From: Stenopsyche tienmushanensis | Taxonomy: Eukaryota > Arthropoda > Insecta > Trichoptera > Stenopsychidae | DNA length: 64,000 bases | Assembly: GCA_008973525.1 (NCBI GenBank) | Contig: WACJ01000374.1 | Span: forward strand, 62,001 to 126,000 | Direction of reading: 5' to 3' | Part shown: one piece after another, positions 13,561 to 36,183 of the stretch | Position numbering within the stretch: position 1 is the first letter of the stretch | How the letters are laid out: the number at the start of each line of letters is the position of its first letter | The notes under the pieces: model-generated | What the model was told of the DNA's origin: nothing | The model's input: only the letters and a program-made list of their open reading frames with translations | Databases searched by the model: none | Position numbers and translations under genes: made by a program

Positions 13561-14659
13561 TCTACGTCACACTATACACGGATCTACGTCGTTCTGTTAA
13601 AGAAATGTTGGGGCTTGAGTGTTCTTTATGTGATTTTTTGGAGTATATGAAATTTTATGCGTCATACTAAAAAAAAGATTATAATAAAGTTCTAATAACA
13701 TATTTTTGACATTTCGTTTTTTGGCAGTGGTCTCCATGTGATAATTAGTCTCAGCCTTTCAAAAAAAAAAAATGAAACATTCCACACTCTCCACGAAGGG
13801 AGATGTGCCATTCCTCTCGTCGCATGCATAATTTTAGTTTCTCTTATTGGATCACAAAATTGGGTGTTCATATATATGGATATAATTGGATAATTGGTTC
13901 AGCGAGTGCAGTGAGTAAAAAGTGGTCGTCAGCTTCTAATTGGCAGGGGATCGTCGGCAGGATTCGCTCGCCGAACATCACGCTCCACTGGTCTGGTAGA
14001 CCATGTCTGCCATTGTTATCTTCAGACTCAGTTATACCACCTATCGGTTAATTTTATTAGGTTGTGTGTTATGAAAGACATCATTAATCCAAATACTTTT
14101 ATAAGATGATACCAGAAGAAAATATCGAAAATCTTCTTCAATGCCATCTCAATAGTCTAAGATGAAAACCAAAACTTAATTCACTGTATTGAGACGAATT
14201 TGAGTATATTAAAATATTATTTTATTGTAAAAGCGAAAGGCAAGAAAGTGATTCTCAACTTTTTACATCAACTCGCTGGTCTAAATCATAGCTGAATTAC
14301 GTCTTCAATCAAACAATTATATTGTTTGAGAACCATTGCATATGAAAAAGCTTAATGGCGTTTATTTCTTTAAGATCATACATATGTTGTTTGTCTGTTA
14401 TATCATGCATTTTGTAACTCATTGAAAATTATGTTGTGTTTTATATTAGTATTCAATGATAAAATTAAAGATCATGCTGTCTCCAATATCGTGAGATTTT
14501 ATGCTCTTTTATCACCCATTTTAGGACATATATGGGTTATTCATAGCATAAATCTTTAAGATTTTTACTTGGGATCCATCAATAAAAGAGATAATTGTTT
14601 TCCATCTTCGTCGTTAATTTATTAATAATATATTTTATATTCTTTAATTTACATAAGTC
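13561..14659. other. intergenic sequence between enhancer-like island and run 3' end
   Basis: AT-rich except for 13780-14050, a moderately GC-rich block that holds the spaced palindrome TGGTCT-GGT-AGACCA (13989-14003). No gene. Confidence 0.55.
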
Positions 14660-14670
14660 TTTATTACTTT

Positions 14671-14760
14671 ACAATATAATATATATGTATGCAAAACATA
14701 CACACATATTTACACGTACATATACATATACATACAACTATACATGTATATATATTATGA
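14671..14760. repeat. alternating purine-pyrimidine (TA/CA) low-complexity tract
   Basis: A tract made of TATA, CATA and ACAC steps (for example ATACATATACATA). Simple-sequence DNA; the open frame across it encodes only Tyr/Thr/Ile low-complexity sequence and is not a gene. Confidence 0.8.
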
Positions 14761-15396
14761 TTTTGTACTATTCACATTTTTTACAATGTACATCGTTTTT
14801 TTATACAAAAATTAATCGGTAAAGCTTTTAGAATTTACAAACAACGGCCATCATATACTTTTTTCAAATTCATACGATACAACTAGCCTAGAATAAACAT
14901 ATAAAGAAGCGAATGTACAAATATTGCTTACCCTGTCGTATAAGAATTCCTACCATTAAAATAATTACAATAAATATTTAGTTAGCCGTCGCTGCTATTT
15001 AGAGAGCCATTGATGAGCTTTATAAGAAATATCTACAGATTGCACAAATACGAAGAATATATAAAAGAAAAAATTATCACATTGTTAATGTTGTTGTGGA
15101 AATTATCAAATGATATCAAAGTCAAACGGAGATCGATTATAAACGAGTGATCTTCTCAAAAAGGCAGTTTGATAAATATTTGGCTTAAATTCGTATGACA
15201 ATTTCCAGCTGCATACGATTCCACCCTCGCGTTGCGGGGGTGGCACTTCACTCATATTTACACAGAAAAGCACACTTTGGTACAAATAATTAATTTCCCC
15301 CGAATGCAAGGCTTTATACATGTATAAAAATGTCTATAAATAACAATTAATCCACGTAAACTATTTACAGATATGATATATACATCATGGAATTAT

Positions 15397-15426
15397 CGGC
15401 TTATCCGGAAAATAACGGAAAAGCCG
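15397..15426 (-). other. two-part stem-loop in the probable run 3' UTR
   Basis: CGGCTT (15397-15402) pairs with AAGCCG (15421-15426). A single unpaired A on each side then gives way to TCCG (15404-15407) pairing with CGGA (15416-15419), leaving an 8-nt loop. It lies about 340 nt past the run stop codon on the sense strand, where the loop reads TTATTTTC. The extent of the 3' UTR is not known, so transcription of this site is inferred. Confidence 0.4.
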
Positions 15427-15763
15427 TCGCCGGCCATTATTTACATAATATATTAAAACCGGACGATTTCCCGGTTTGGATTCGCTCTTTATGAAAATAA
15501 ACAGGGAGGTCCACCGCAAGGTTTGACGGCAACGAGATTTAACAGGGGATTTTGTTCAAATTGTGTGATTTAAAATATCATTCGGTAATGAGGTTCAATT
15601 AACTACAGATACAGACGAATCGAAACAACGGATGTTGGGCATAAAACCTGATGCATCTTCGATCGAAGCTAAATACTTAATCGATTTAAAAATCTAAAAC
15701 TTAATAATAATCTGAATCACATTTCTTTTTAAGTCTATATGCGTTTGAATTCTGCATTTATAT

Positions 15764-25620
<9,857 letters not shown>

Positions 25621-25639
25621 TCACCGATCATACACACAT

Positions 25640-28600
25640 AAATTATTTGCATTTTCTACCTCCAATTTTTTTTATTTATTAATTAATTAAAAAAAAAATT
25701 GCAAAATCCAATTTTTTATATCAACACCAGATTTACGTAATTTTTATAAAGGTTCATCTTTAACACTAAGTTTACTGCACCCTTCAATTTTACAAAATTT
25801 AAACTTTTAATTTAATTATTTAATATTGTCTACTGATTATTAATTATAAAATGAAATGAATATAGCAAACTAGATTTATTCATAGAAATATTTCTCCAGG
25901 ACCAAATGTTAAACTAATCACAACCTAAACAATTTATTCCACGGAGATCTATCCAATATGTGGAACCAAATATTAATACGCCACTTCGAGATTACTCTGG
26001 TACAAATTCCGAAGAAAAGAAATTAAACCGATTCCTGAATCTGAGAATGAAGAAATATATAAATTATCATTCAAGAAAAAGGATGATCTCCTAAATGTAT
26101 ATCATGTTAAAAAAAAGATGCATTTTTGTCCAAGAAATTAGCTTCAGCTTTTTTCAATGCCAAGGATATAAATTTATGGAAATTTATATTCAAACGTTTT
26201 CACAGGAAAATGGCAACTATCTAAACGCTTATGTACAAATAAGTTTACCCTAATATCAGAAACGCGGAGGAAAGTTACAGACAATAGCCGAGCGTGCCGA
26301 TCAATTCACGAACAATTAATTATTTTAAAAGCTCGATGCCAATCTACACAACATATATCACATTTGCAAAGCCATGTTACTTATTATTCATTTGAATTTG
26401 GCATAAAATTTTAGCTAAGAGTGATGATGTTAAATTTGGAGATGTTTAAATAAAATACTGCAGGGGTGGATTTATAGATCAGGAAATGACGACACATCTC
26501 TAAAGCTTTATTCATAAGGTTTTATTTTTTTGAATTTTGTGTAGTTAGTTATATAACTAACATAAATTTAAGACGATCAATCAAGATATCTTTTAACACC
26601 TTCAATTCCGTATCTTGCATGTTGTTGATTTTAATTTTAAAACTGATCGCGCAATTTTTTAAAACATAACGATCAGTTTGTTAAAAAAATCATATAATTT
26701 AAATATTCTTCAGCTGGATACGTATTTACATTATGGATATGATTATATACTTAACGGACTGTAGAGTGTTAATATCCGCCAAAATTCATGTTTAATCAAT
26801 TTATAAGACGCAGAGTGCTTAAAAATACTATATAAACGTATTTTTTGAATGGCCGATGGCTGATCATTCATTATAAAACTAAATATAAATGAAATATCCA
26901 GCGAATATGCTATTTCGTATTGTGAATGTATATGAAATAGCATATATGAATAGGTATAAAATCGATCACTTTAAAGATGAAAGCTAAGAAATATGTTTGT
27001 AAAGAATAATATACGGACACATTTTGCATTGAAAAACGTTGATATTCTATTCGTTTTAAGCGATTTACTTAAAGCGTATTTAACCTGTTCTTGCAAATTT
27101 GTAATGCTCACAGCAAAATTGCTTAAGTCCCACAAAAAACTACAATAAAATCAGGTGCTAGAAAATTACTTCAATTAGCATAAATCCTTAAAAACACGCC
27201 GATTAGATAAATATACCTGTTACACATCCTGTGGATTATAAAGGCCTCCTTGTGTCAACACTTTCTATAGTTCGCAACAGGATGTAGCTTTTTAAGTTTT
27301 TGTAACTTCACAGAAATTGGGCCATTATAGCTTATTCATCAATTGTATTGATAAGGATCGACAAAAAATAACGAAATTATAATAGCCATTCTATTAAAAT
27401 ATATGTATTTTACTTTGAATTTATAAAGTACAGTTAAACGCTCAAAGGTTGAGAAATCGATGCCAATTCATGTCTATAGTTTTTTATTAATTTTTGCATT
27501 GGCATATTAATTTTATTTTACACACATGATTTATGTTAATCAAAATCGAATGTGAATGTTTAATAAAATAATCCATATAAAATATAGCCGCATAGAAGTT
27601 TTCAAACATCATTAAACATTGATATTGTATTAAATAAATCTTGAAAATATTTGCAAATAAATTTTCAACATCAATTACTAAATTTCACGATAATTCTGTA
27701 TAATTTATGCATTTTACTGAGGTTTTAATGTTGTCGATTTAAAATATTGATAACATTTGCACTAAAGCATACATTGCTAAACTTTTTACAATCGAGACAG
27801 GAAGCTGCTCGTTAGCTTGTCGTAAAAGCCATTATCGAGCTATTGAATAAATTTTTTTTAAGTACGCTTTGAGTATTTTTTCATTGCAAACAATACTATG
27901 AAATTAGCATTTCCAATAAATTTGATATTGTTCAAGGAAAAAATAATATAGTTTTTAATGTGGTGTATTATATTTCGTTTCTGACACTTGCATTACCATC
28001 TAAATTAAGTCAAATATTATATGTAATTTTATGTATAATTCTAATTCTAGATTTCTAATGCTTCTTGATCAAAATATAAACCCAATCAATGAACATAGCA
28101 TATTACTTGAGCTCAGTATAATATTCTATTTTATAGTGCTAATCATCATGATTTGCCTAATTAAATAAAGCAGAAAACACAATTTAAATAGTGTTATAAT
28201 TAGACATCAATACGGGTTTTTATTTGCATAGCTAATAAGTAAAAATCGTATATAAATACAAATTTAAAAATACGTATCAATATATGAATTGGGTATTGTA
28301 TTTATTCAAAATATATAATTTGTACTATTAAAGATAATATAATTTATTAAAAATAATGATGTTCTTTTTAGATAGTCGATAGTTAATGAGTTAAGGTCGT
28401 GCGCAACAATTTAGATGATTTACAATCAACGTTCATATTTGAAAATAATCAATGATGTTATTATAGTTTGATTTTCAGATATCGGAATTTAGGATAAAAT
28501 CATTATATTGGTATTACTGAGTATGAGTTGAATTGATATAAATAGGTAAAAAGTTTGCTTGATGTATTGGAATAGATGGCTCTGTTGAAATAAATAGATA
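25640..28600. other. AT-rich sequence upstream of run, nothing recognised
   Basis: Nearly 3 kb of very AT-rich DNA without a GC island, RNA gene or coding frame. It separates the run promoter block from the next GC-rich island. Confidence 0.65.
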
Positions 28601-28609
28601 TGCGAAAAA

Positions 28610-28990
28610 GCCGATCAAAAGCTCACGCACACGCAAACACATACGTGAAACGTAACTCTTGAAAAAGCGTTTCGCGGCTTGGTCTTGTCACGCTACCGAC
28701 AAAAATGGGTAAAAACAAAAAACAAAAGCTCCCGAGAAAGAGATGGAGCGCGTGCCGAGGTGGCGATTTGTCGGTTGCGGGAAAAGGATAGAGTAAGTGG
28801 CGCGGGTGCGGAAAGAGTCAGTTTGGGGTTTGGCCAATGGCGTGCGCGGTCGGCCCGAGTTAGGGGAGGGGATGGACCCCTCGCACCGGCCCATTCTGTG
28901 GCTAGACTTCAATGTGACGCCACATCTCGTCAAACGCTTCCTTTGCTCCTGCAAAAACTTTCCTATCAAATTTTCGCCAATCATATAAGA
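28610..28990. promoter_or_regulatory. GC-rich island about 3.6-4 kb upstream of run
   Basis: The most GC- and CpG-rich block upstream of the run promoter. Frames are open on both strands (28679-29029 plus, 28688-28984 minus), none with a domain. It could be a distal run promoter with a non-coding first exon, an enhancer, or the promoter of a non-coding transcript. Confidence 0.35.
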
Positions 28991-31477
28991 TTATCACTAG
29001 ATTACAACAAAAATAATACATTACTTTGACGAATCGCTATAAAACTATTAACAATATAATAAACTCAATTAATTAATACACATTCATATCATATACATTA
29101 AAAAATGGATCTCAAATACTGATAACAAAGAAACGATAACCATTTTGGGATGATGCAAAAGATATACATATTATAATAAAGATTAGATAATATCGATAAA
29201 TCTTTGTATATATTATACACATGATTCGCCTAATCAAATGTTATTCATTTATAAATCCATTTTCAGGTTTTAATACACAATTTGGCTTCCAAAATACTAC
29301 AAATGGGGATGTTAATGGGGCTCAGGTCTGGGAAACCTTTAGACGGTGTATGTGCGAGTTAATTTTTGCACCTTGCCCAAAAAACACGAGCAGATAACGA
29401 TCTTCGGCGGTACTGCGACCCTTATCGTGATTTACGCAGGTCCTGATTTTTTCACGACCATTCGATGCTTCAAATATTCGTTAAATCACGCAAATTTTAT
29501 TTCTTATCTATTATCATTACAAATCCACTATTCATCCAATCATATTTATTACCAATTTGATGAAAGTCTTCATTAATTGCTTTGAAACATGATCTGCTTA
29601 CCGTCATAGGGAAGATACAGAAAGTGATTTTAACGGGATGAATATTATGAAATTTGCTGGAATTTTGTTATAAGTTCACTCGTGATTTGCATACACGTTT
29701 ATCAGATTATTTATTTAAAAAGTGTGTAGCATTATAAACTTATAGAATGTATCGAGCGATTGGACTTGTAATTCAATTATGTTGGGTTCAAATTTACAAA
29801 AACTGGGGTTAACCACTACATTTTTGAAAACATGTTATATCACATATTTTTCAAATGATATGCTATTACCGAATTTTAAATACATTTAAAGCTTCATATA
29901 ACATATCCTCTTTATTTATCTGAAAGATTAGATTTTTACGCCCAAAAGTAATTTTAATCAAATATACATATGTTGTTAACAACATCACAATAAGGACATG
30001 CTTCATTGATGTGAAATGAGTTGTCATAACATAATTTCAGGTACTTATTTTTTTCGTAGTATCCTTTTTTTCGTCTTTGGATTCGGTAGCCAAACCAGAC
30101 TGAGATAACGCCGTAAAATCCCTATAATAAATCAATTGCAGATGAATTTCGGTCCAGATAAAAGACAAAGCATGCTGGACTCTGATGCATATAGACCCGA
30201 AGCCAAACATTTTAGCCGACAAGGAAGGGATATAAAACAGTCAAAATATTTTATTTTTATAATGCACAAGAGAAAGGAACCTCTGGATCATAAAAGAAAT
30301 ATCGGTACGAGTAGGGAGTAAGCTTTCTTTTCTTGGAGTCGGCAAGTTGTAATGTTTTATGGTAGTCATGAAATTTCAACCATAAACAATATTAGACGGT
30401 TTACTTTGCGGCGTCTTTGAGGAATTGCCACCATTGTCTTAACATTTCTTCAGCCCAGAATTTGTTTACAGACAATGTAATGTGCAGACAATGCTTATGT
30501 TTTACATCCTATTTGTCGACAGACTGGTTCCAGGTAGTCATTAGAAAGCGCTTCTGAATGTTTGTATCGAGTATAAATCTGCAAAGCACAAATATTCACA
30601 AAATAATTATGATTTGATCGAAATTTAAAATGTCTATATTTATCATGAAATGTGTGCTTTTAAATGCATGTAGTTGTCGCTCTGAATTCTTTATAGTGAT
30701 TCATATCCTGTCTCCGTGGTAGGAGGTGTCAGAAGGCTAAAAAAAGAAGTAACGAGAAGGTACAGAGGGTTCCCTCACCGACAGTTCTCCTCTTCTGGAT
30801 AGAAACAAGCCGCGGGCTGGCGGAAGTGCCAGCCCATACAGAGTTCAGAAAATAAAGGAAAACACACAGGAAAAATGTATCCGGATATACAGTCACAGTA
30901 TAAAAAATACATGCTTAATATCATATGCTTTTTAACAACCGTCACAATCATACATACGAATTGATAGTATGATAGAGATTCAATAATCAAAAATCTGCAA
31001 AAAGCTTATAATACACGATATATCAACACGAAAGCCATTGATTCTTCAGATAATTATTTAAATCACTCATTTATCCCTTTTATTTTACTACCTTTTTTGT
31101 ATCTAGGGGTGCAAAAAATGCTGAAAATTTAATTTCACATTAAAAAATAATAGATGGAAGAATATCTTCAGCATAGGTGATTTGTAATATCGGTATGTGA
31201 TGCTCCACTCTCATTACTGGTGAGAGACGCCAGCTTCGCGATACCTCCTGCTGATACGCTCTGTCGACGTAGACGCGTCATGCAATCCTATAAATAATTA
31301 TTTAATATTTTTGAAAATTATTCATGTAAGCATTTAATATTTATAACAATTTTATACAATCATATTATGAGAAGAATTTGATTTCCCTAATGATAACAAT
31401 CATTGCCTCTAGCACGTTAATGCAATGGTTAATCTGCTTTTAACTAATACTACATTTGAAAATAATAATCTATAATA
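28991..31477. other. intergenic sequence
   Basis: AT-rich with a mildly GC-rich patch at 29260-29480 and another at 30710-30850. The latter holds a strong hairpin: GGGCTGGC (30814-30821), loop GGAAGT, GCCAGCCC (30828-30835). No gene. Confidence 0.55.
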
Positions 31478-31730
31478 GGGAATTTTAATATGTAATCCGC
31501 GGATCCCTTCTTGAACAATTTTTTTGACGAACCCCATCCCAATATTTTACATCGTTACGAGACTTAATTTGTCAAATAAAACATTTCTCGGTCAAATGTT
31601 GTTAAAAATAGATCATCTTATAATATTTTCTGTAAATAATTCCACGAAAATATCTTGTTCAAGTATAGAAAAACAATTTTTTATGTGGATCCCCGGTAAT
31701 AACTTCGCGGACCTCAGTTTAAAAACCGCT
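31478..31730 (-). mobile_element. hAT-type MITE, copy in reverse orientation
   Basis: About 250 bp related to the element at 34541-34769 but inverted. Shared segments include TCCGCGGATCCC, TTGAACAA, CCCCATCCCAA and, at the other end, GTGGATCCCCGGTAATA and GCGGACCTCAGTTTAAAAA. The terminal repeats are more decayed than in the other copy, so the ends are approximate. Confidence 0.65.
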
Positions 31731-32235
31731 AATCTTAAATAAGGCATTTTGTTTTATTATTTTTAAGTAATCAATTTTTCAAATTATATTTAAGATATGA
31801 GCCAAAACAAGTATAAATTTGGCACTAATATATGTTAAATAGCTTTCATAGACGAATAGAATTTAATATTCATAGACGTCTTATAAAAGATTTACATTCA
31901 AATGCTTTGCATTATCGATTAAATTTTGGCACTCTGCTAATTGATATTTCAATCAATAGACTGCCTGCAAATATTTATGTGGTTCTAGTCAAAAATTTCA
32001 TCAAAACAATCAGAGCCGTAACAATGGTATGAAGTGTCTAGCTTGCGCCCTCTCCAACCTTCAGAAATCTATATCATTCATCAATATAATTATAATGCAT
32101 ATTTTAAAATAATATACGAAGATAGTCCCAAAAGTACCCGACTCATGTATAAATGGCGGTTGTTGTTTTTAAAAAGTACTATGATAGAAATTAAGTTCAT
32201 GAGCCACCTATGTAGATTATCTTCTGAGGATGATA
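31731..32235. other. intergenic sequence, nothing recognised
   Basis: AT-rich; short frames only. Confidence 0.55.
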
Positions 32236-32239
32236 CACC

Positions 32240-32650
32240 TGGATCTCGGTATGCATTTATTCCCGTAAATACCGCAAAAAGCCCTAAAAGAGGACGGAGC
32301 GGCCAGAAGATCTCTGCGTTCAATCGGTCCACTTTTCGGACCGCTGACATGACGAATGAGCATCTTCCGGTCGGTTGCCATACCCGAACATGTCTACAGA
32401 ACGATTACGAATTCTCAATACAAAACGAAGTTGTCTGAAAAAGACTGAACAGGTGGGTTGTTTAAATTTTTTTAGACAACTTAGTATATATTATAAAAAC
32501 GAAAAAAGTTAATTCATTTAAAGTAGAATGGTTAAATGAAATAAAAACCATGTGCGATTCTCGACTGGGTCTTTATTCAGCGTTTTGCGTCCTATGTACA
32601 GTTGCGCCCGTGACGGGCGCCTGCTTTGCCACCCCCTAGTTACGGCACTG
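32240..32650 (+). mobile_element. dispersed repeat family E, copy 1 (hAT-like end)
   Basis: Shares collinear blocks with 53404-53656: TATGCATTTAT, GCCCTAAAAGAGG, CGACCGCTGA or CGGACCGCTGA, then GTTGCGCCCGTGACGGGCGC, CTGCTTTGCCACC and CTAGTTACGGC. The right end read in reverse, CAGTGCCGTAACTAGG, has the CAGTG...TAACTAG form seen at ends of hAT-type elements. No intact coding frame. Confidence 0.6.
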
Positions 32651-34391
32651 AAAACAATTAATAAGGAATAGTAGTAACAATTAATCAGAAGTCCTTGCAA
32701 ATATATAGCATGAAAGAGTTTAGCACTTGATGATCGATATTTTGGTGTTCTCGTAGTCGTATATTAATGTGAATACTTAAATATTTTTTAATCATAAAAG
32801 TTTCAAATAAATTTAGAACTATTGCAATGCATACTAGTAACTCAATCATTTTGTGTGTTAAATTATTGACAGTAAATTGTCCATTGGTAATGGTAATGTA
32901 ATATCATAAATTAGGTGTATAATTAATCGGGATTCATCTACGTCGACGCACTTGACACTCTGCAAGCGATGTCTCATTTAGATAATGCCCTCGAACTTCC
33001 AGCCTCCGTCCTCTGACCTTTCCGGTAGCACCCTCAGCCTATCTAGGTTTAACCGGTCTTTGACAACTGTCTTCCACCATCCAACTTTGACTCCTGGCCT
33101 CATGATGAGATGCCTTCATCTGCCAGTTCATTAGAATCATCCACCGACCTATTTCACATACTGAACCAAACCCTTTGACAAGTTCACAATTGACAATGCG
33201 TTTGCTTACCTAATAATAGCAGTATTGTCTTTAGACTCAATATCTGTAAATGATCAACGGTATGCTTTGAGGCGAGTCGGACATGCTCACAAATGTAATA
33301 TCGATGGATTGATTGTCTTGAATAATTGAAAGCAAAACAAAGCACACACAGGGTTAACGCAGTTTAATTACATTTTATGATTAAAATTTAAACTTGCGTT
33401 AAAAGCTTCATTTGCATTAGCAATTTTAATATTTGGAAATATATATATATAGAAAACTAAGATGCATTGCAGGAATCGAGGGTGATAAAAAATGAACGTT
33501 GGGTATTTTCTGATCTATGAAATATTTCCGTATGCATTTAGTATATCAAGATTTTTTAATAGAAAATTTCCATTTCCGGAATGCACTCGTCATTTTAGTG
33601 TTTGCTCTGTTTATTTCTTGTACTCTTTACTTCCTTGTTCCTTTAGGTAAAAAGCACGAATCCTCCATTATCGCAATGAATGTAGAGCGAAGCATAAAAC
33701 ATATTATGCAGGAGGCGGACTATTCACATTGAAAACAATGGTATTATGTACGAATGGTGGATGTGATGAAAAAGTCATTCACGATGTGTTTTACAAAAAA
33801 AAAAAAAAAAACGAGAAAGAACGTATTTTAAAAGGGATGAATTTACATTTCGTATTATGAACGTCGGGATATTTCTAGATAAATTTACCGTCGTTATATT
33901 ACAATTTTTTAAATTAATAATTGATGAGCAATTTTCGAACTACTTAAATGTCCACTTTCATAAAAATATTTACCGTTGCCGGCTTAATTCTGCGAAATAG
34001 TTTGCATGCCAATGTGGATATAGTAATAAAATGCACGGAATAAATAAAAAAAAACAATACAAATCTTTGAATACAATTTTCTGTGGTATATTAAAGAAGA
34101 AGCCTATGTTTAAAATATTGCCCAAGTATGTCATAAATTTAATATAATTATAATTTTGCATCTTTTTAATTGATCTAAATTAGCATTTTTTCAAGATTTT
34201 GTTATACATTATAATATTTCAATTGCTTTGAAGGAAATAATGAAGCAATGAATAAACTCTTTACCTATTAAAGTAATATTTACTATGTCTATTAATTTTC
34301 ACATTTTTGCAGGTTTCCATATATAATACAGTATTTGGTAGATAAAAAACATAATTGATAGAAATAATAAGAAAAAAATCTATAAAAAATA
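32651..34391. other. intergenic sequence
   Basis: AT-rich, with a slightly GC-richer patch at 32930-33190 and a 17-A run at 33795-33811. An open frame at 33517-33732 (+) predicts one hydrophobic segment but has no recognisable family. Confidence 0.55.
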
Positions 34392-34463
34392 CTCCCCGGC
34401 GGGGAATCGAACCCCGGTCTCCCGCGTGACAGGCGGGGATACTGACCACTATACTACCGAGGA
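34392..34463 (-). tRNA. tRNA-Asp (anticodon GTC)
   Basis: 72-nt cloverleaf on the minus strand. The acceptor stem TCCTCGG pairs with CCGGGGA (one T-G wobble), discriminator G. The anticodon loop is CTGTCAC with GTC. The T arm is CGGGGTTCGATTCCCCG, which also supplies a perfect B box, and the A box is TAGTATAGTGG. There is no intron. Decodes Asp codons GAC/GAT. Confidence 0.97.
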
Positions 34464-34540
34464 CTTGCGTCTTTTTGTAAAATATATATATGTAATTTCT
34501 CGTAAAACATAGTTATTTGTTGGTCCAAAATTATGTAATG

Positions 34541-34769
34541 CAGTGGTTCTTAAATTACGGTCTGCGTAGCTATTATCGGGGATCCACTGCATATAGAAAT
34601 CGTGGTTAAAATACCAACATTTAATTGAAAACCATAATAGGGCACCGCGCATATCGATGTTCGAAAGCTAGAATTTAAAGAGGTAAAATATTAAGAGTTG
34701 GGATGGGATCCGCAGAAACATATTTGTTCAAGAGGGGGTCCGCGGACTACATGTGTTTAAGAACCGCTG
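34541..34769 (+). mobile_element. hAT-type MITE (229 bp)
   Basis: Terminal inverted repeats CAGTGGTTCTTAAA and CAGCGGTTCTTAAA (right end reversed), one mismatch in 14. The flanks ATGTAATG and GTATAGTG match at 5 of 8 positions, a worn 8-bp duplication. It lies 77 bp from the tRNA-Asp gene. A related inverted copy is at 31478-31730. Non-coding. Confidence 0.75.
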
Positions 34770-35538
34770 GTATAGTGTTAATCTATATCGCAAGAGATAA
34801 CAAATATCTATAATCGAACCCATCATTTATTATTGCTTACACTTGCATCCTATTTATTTGACATCTTTTTATAATGGATTTTCATCCCAGTCCCGAAAAT
34901 TCTTTTTCCCATATATCTTTTAAATTTTAAGCTTCATTCCATCAAAGGATCATTTTTAATATATACCAAATATAAAAATAAATATTGTCATCAGTCAACT
35001 CAAAGCTAAGATTTATTTGGATAGATTCTATGTCGGCTGATATATTCTTTTCGTTTTTTTAATATTATACAGTGAAAATCGTTCTAAAAATGGTCAAACC
35101 TTTTATTAGCAAAAAAGTTATCTTTCATCGGTTGATTGATTCCTTTAATGATTTTTATTTAATAATATTTCTGTGATCAAGCACATGTTTTTGTTATTAT
35201 AGTCTTTTATCCAGATCATGAGAGCGTTCTCCGTCTTTTTTACTATTAGTGGTTGAGTACAAGTAATATATAATATCATATTTTACGCTAGTAGACAAAT
35301 CTGCCAAAATTGGGTATCTTAGTTTATTTTCTATTTTGTATGTAACTTACTAATATTTTCTTCGTTAAAGCGAATTTTAGCAACATAAGAGGATTTCTTT
35401 GAATTTTTTGATGCAGAGTGATAATTTGATTTGATTTTCATTATTTATAATTTGATTTTAAAATGATCAACATTGAGGAAATCAATCAATAAAATTGCAC
35501 GCTAACACATCAATAAGTTCGAAGATTTTAAAAAATAG
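34770..35538. other. AT-rich intergenic sequence
   Basis: No feature supported. Earlier exons of the gene relic that follows could lie here, but I could not recognise any. Confidence 0.5.
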
Positions 35539-36183
35539 ACATTATCATGGGAACCCGACTGGAGTCAAAAGCTGGTGCAAGTGGCAGAAAACCATTGCTT
35601 TAAAAAATATTCAAAGCTTGAAGATCTGACTCCATTTTCTGGCCTAGAATCTTTCTGAGACAAAAGCAGCTCGTACAGCCCGAAAACAACAGCTAATCGA
35701 AGATAATCAACTTTTTGAGGAAGTTGAAGATCTATTATCTGCACCTGGAATCATTGATTGATCGGTAAGTCACTAAAATTGATACTTTTATCGCATTGAA
35801 ACTTTAAACGAGATTATCTCGACTCTGCATTTTCAAAATGTTTGCCAGTTGTTGCTTAAAAAGTTGATCGATCTGGCTGAAATTTTGCGATGTTTCTCAC
35901 TATAATATTATCTAGTCAACTAAGTTAAAGTTTTAAGGTTTTCGCGTAAATAAATATTTTTTTGGGTTAAAAATTATCAAGAAAATAGTAAAAAATATGA
36001 AAGTTTAACTAAAAAGCTTACTAAATTTTCAATTTTATACTTTTTAAAAAATTTATAGCTTAGTTGACTGCCTACACATATGAAAAATATTTCCATTTTT
36101 GAATTTAGTTCAACAGGAAACCTTCGACAAGTGGCGAGCCGTTTGATATCACGAGAAAAGGCGCCAAATGTAATGCCTTATAA
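35539..36183 (+). pseudogene. two-exon gene relic of unknown family, frameshifted
   Basis: The first exon (about 35539-35764) follows an AG and reads coherently for 39 codons (contains EPDWSQKLVQVAENHC), then hits TGA at 35656-35658. The next frame is protein-like for 34 codons from 35657 (contains LIEDNQLFEEVEDLLSAPG) and stops at 35759, where a TGAT duplication (ATTGATTGAT) offers an obvious cause. A GT-AG intron (35765-36116, GTAAGT...TTCAACAG) leads to exon 2, which reads KPSTSGEPFDITRKGAKC and ends in TAA at 36181. Two AATAAA signals follow at 36213-36223. The kept intron speaks against a retrocopy. I do not recognise the family; it could be a host gene fragment or part of a mobile element. 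If the window carries sequencing indels it might be a live gene. Confidence 0.5.

Larger units (their letters stand above)
14660..15763 (-). other. probable run 3' flank / 3' UTR
   Basis: Sequence following the run stop codon. No AATAAA lies in the first kilobase on the minus strand as far as I could see; the first I found are at 14665-14660 and 14623-14618. A UTR of about 1.1 kb ending there is possible but unproven. The segment includes a GC-rich part (15180-15550) with a CCACCC...GGGGTGG inverted pair near 15222-15242, and no coding frame. Confidence 0.35.
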
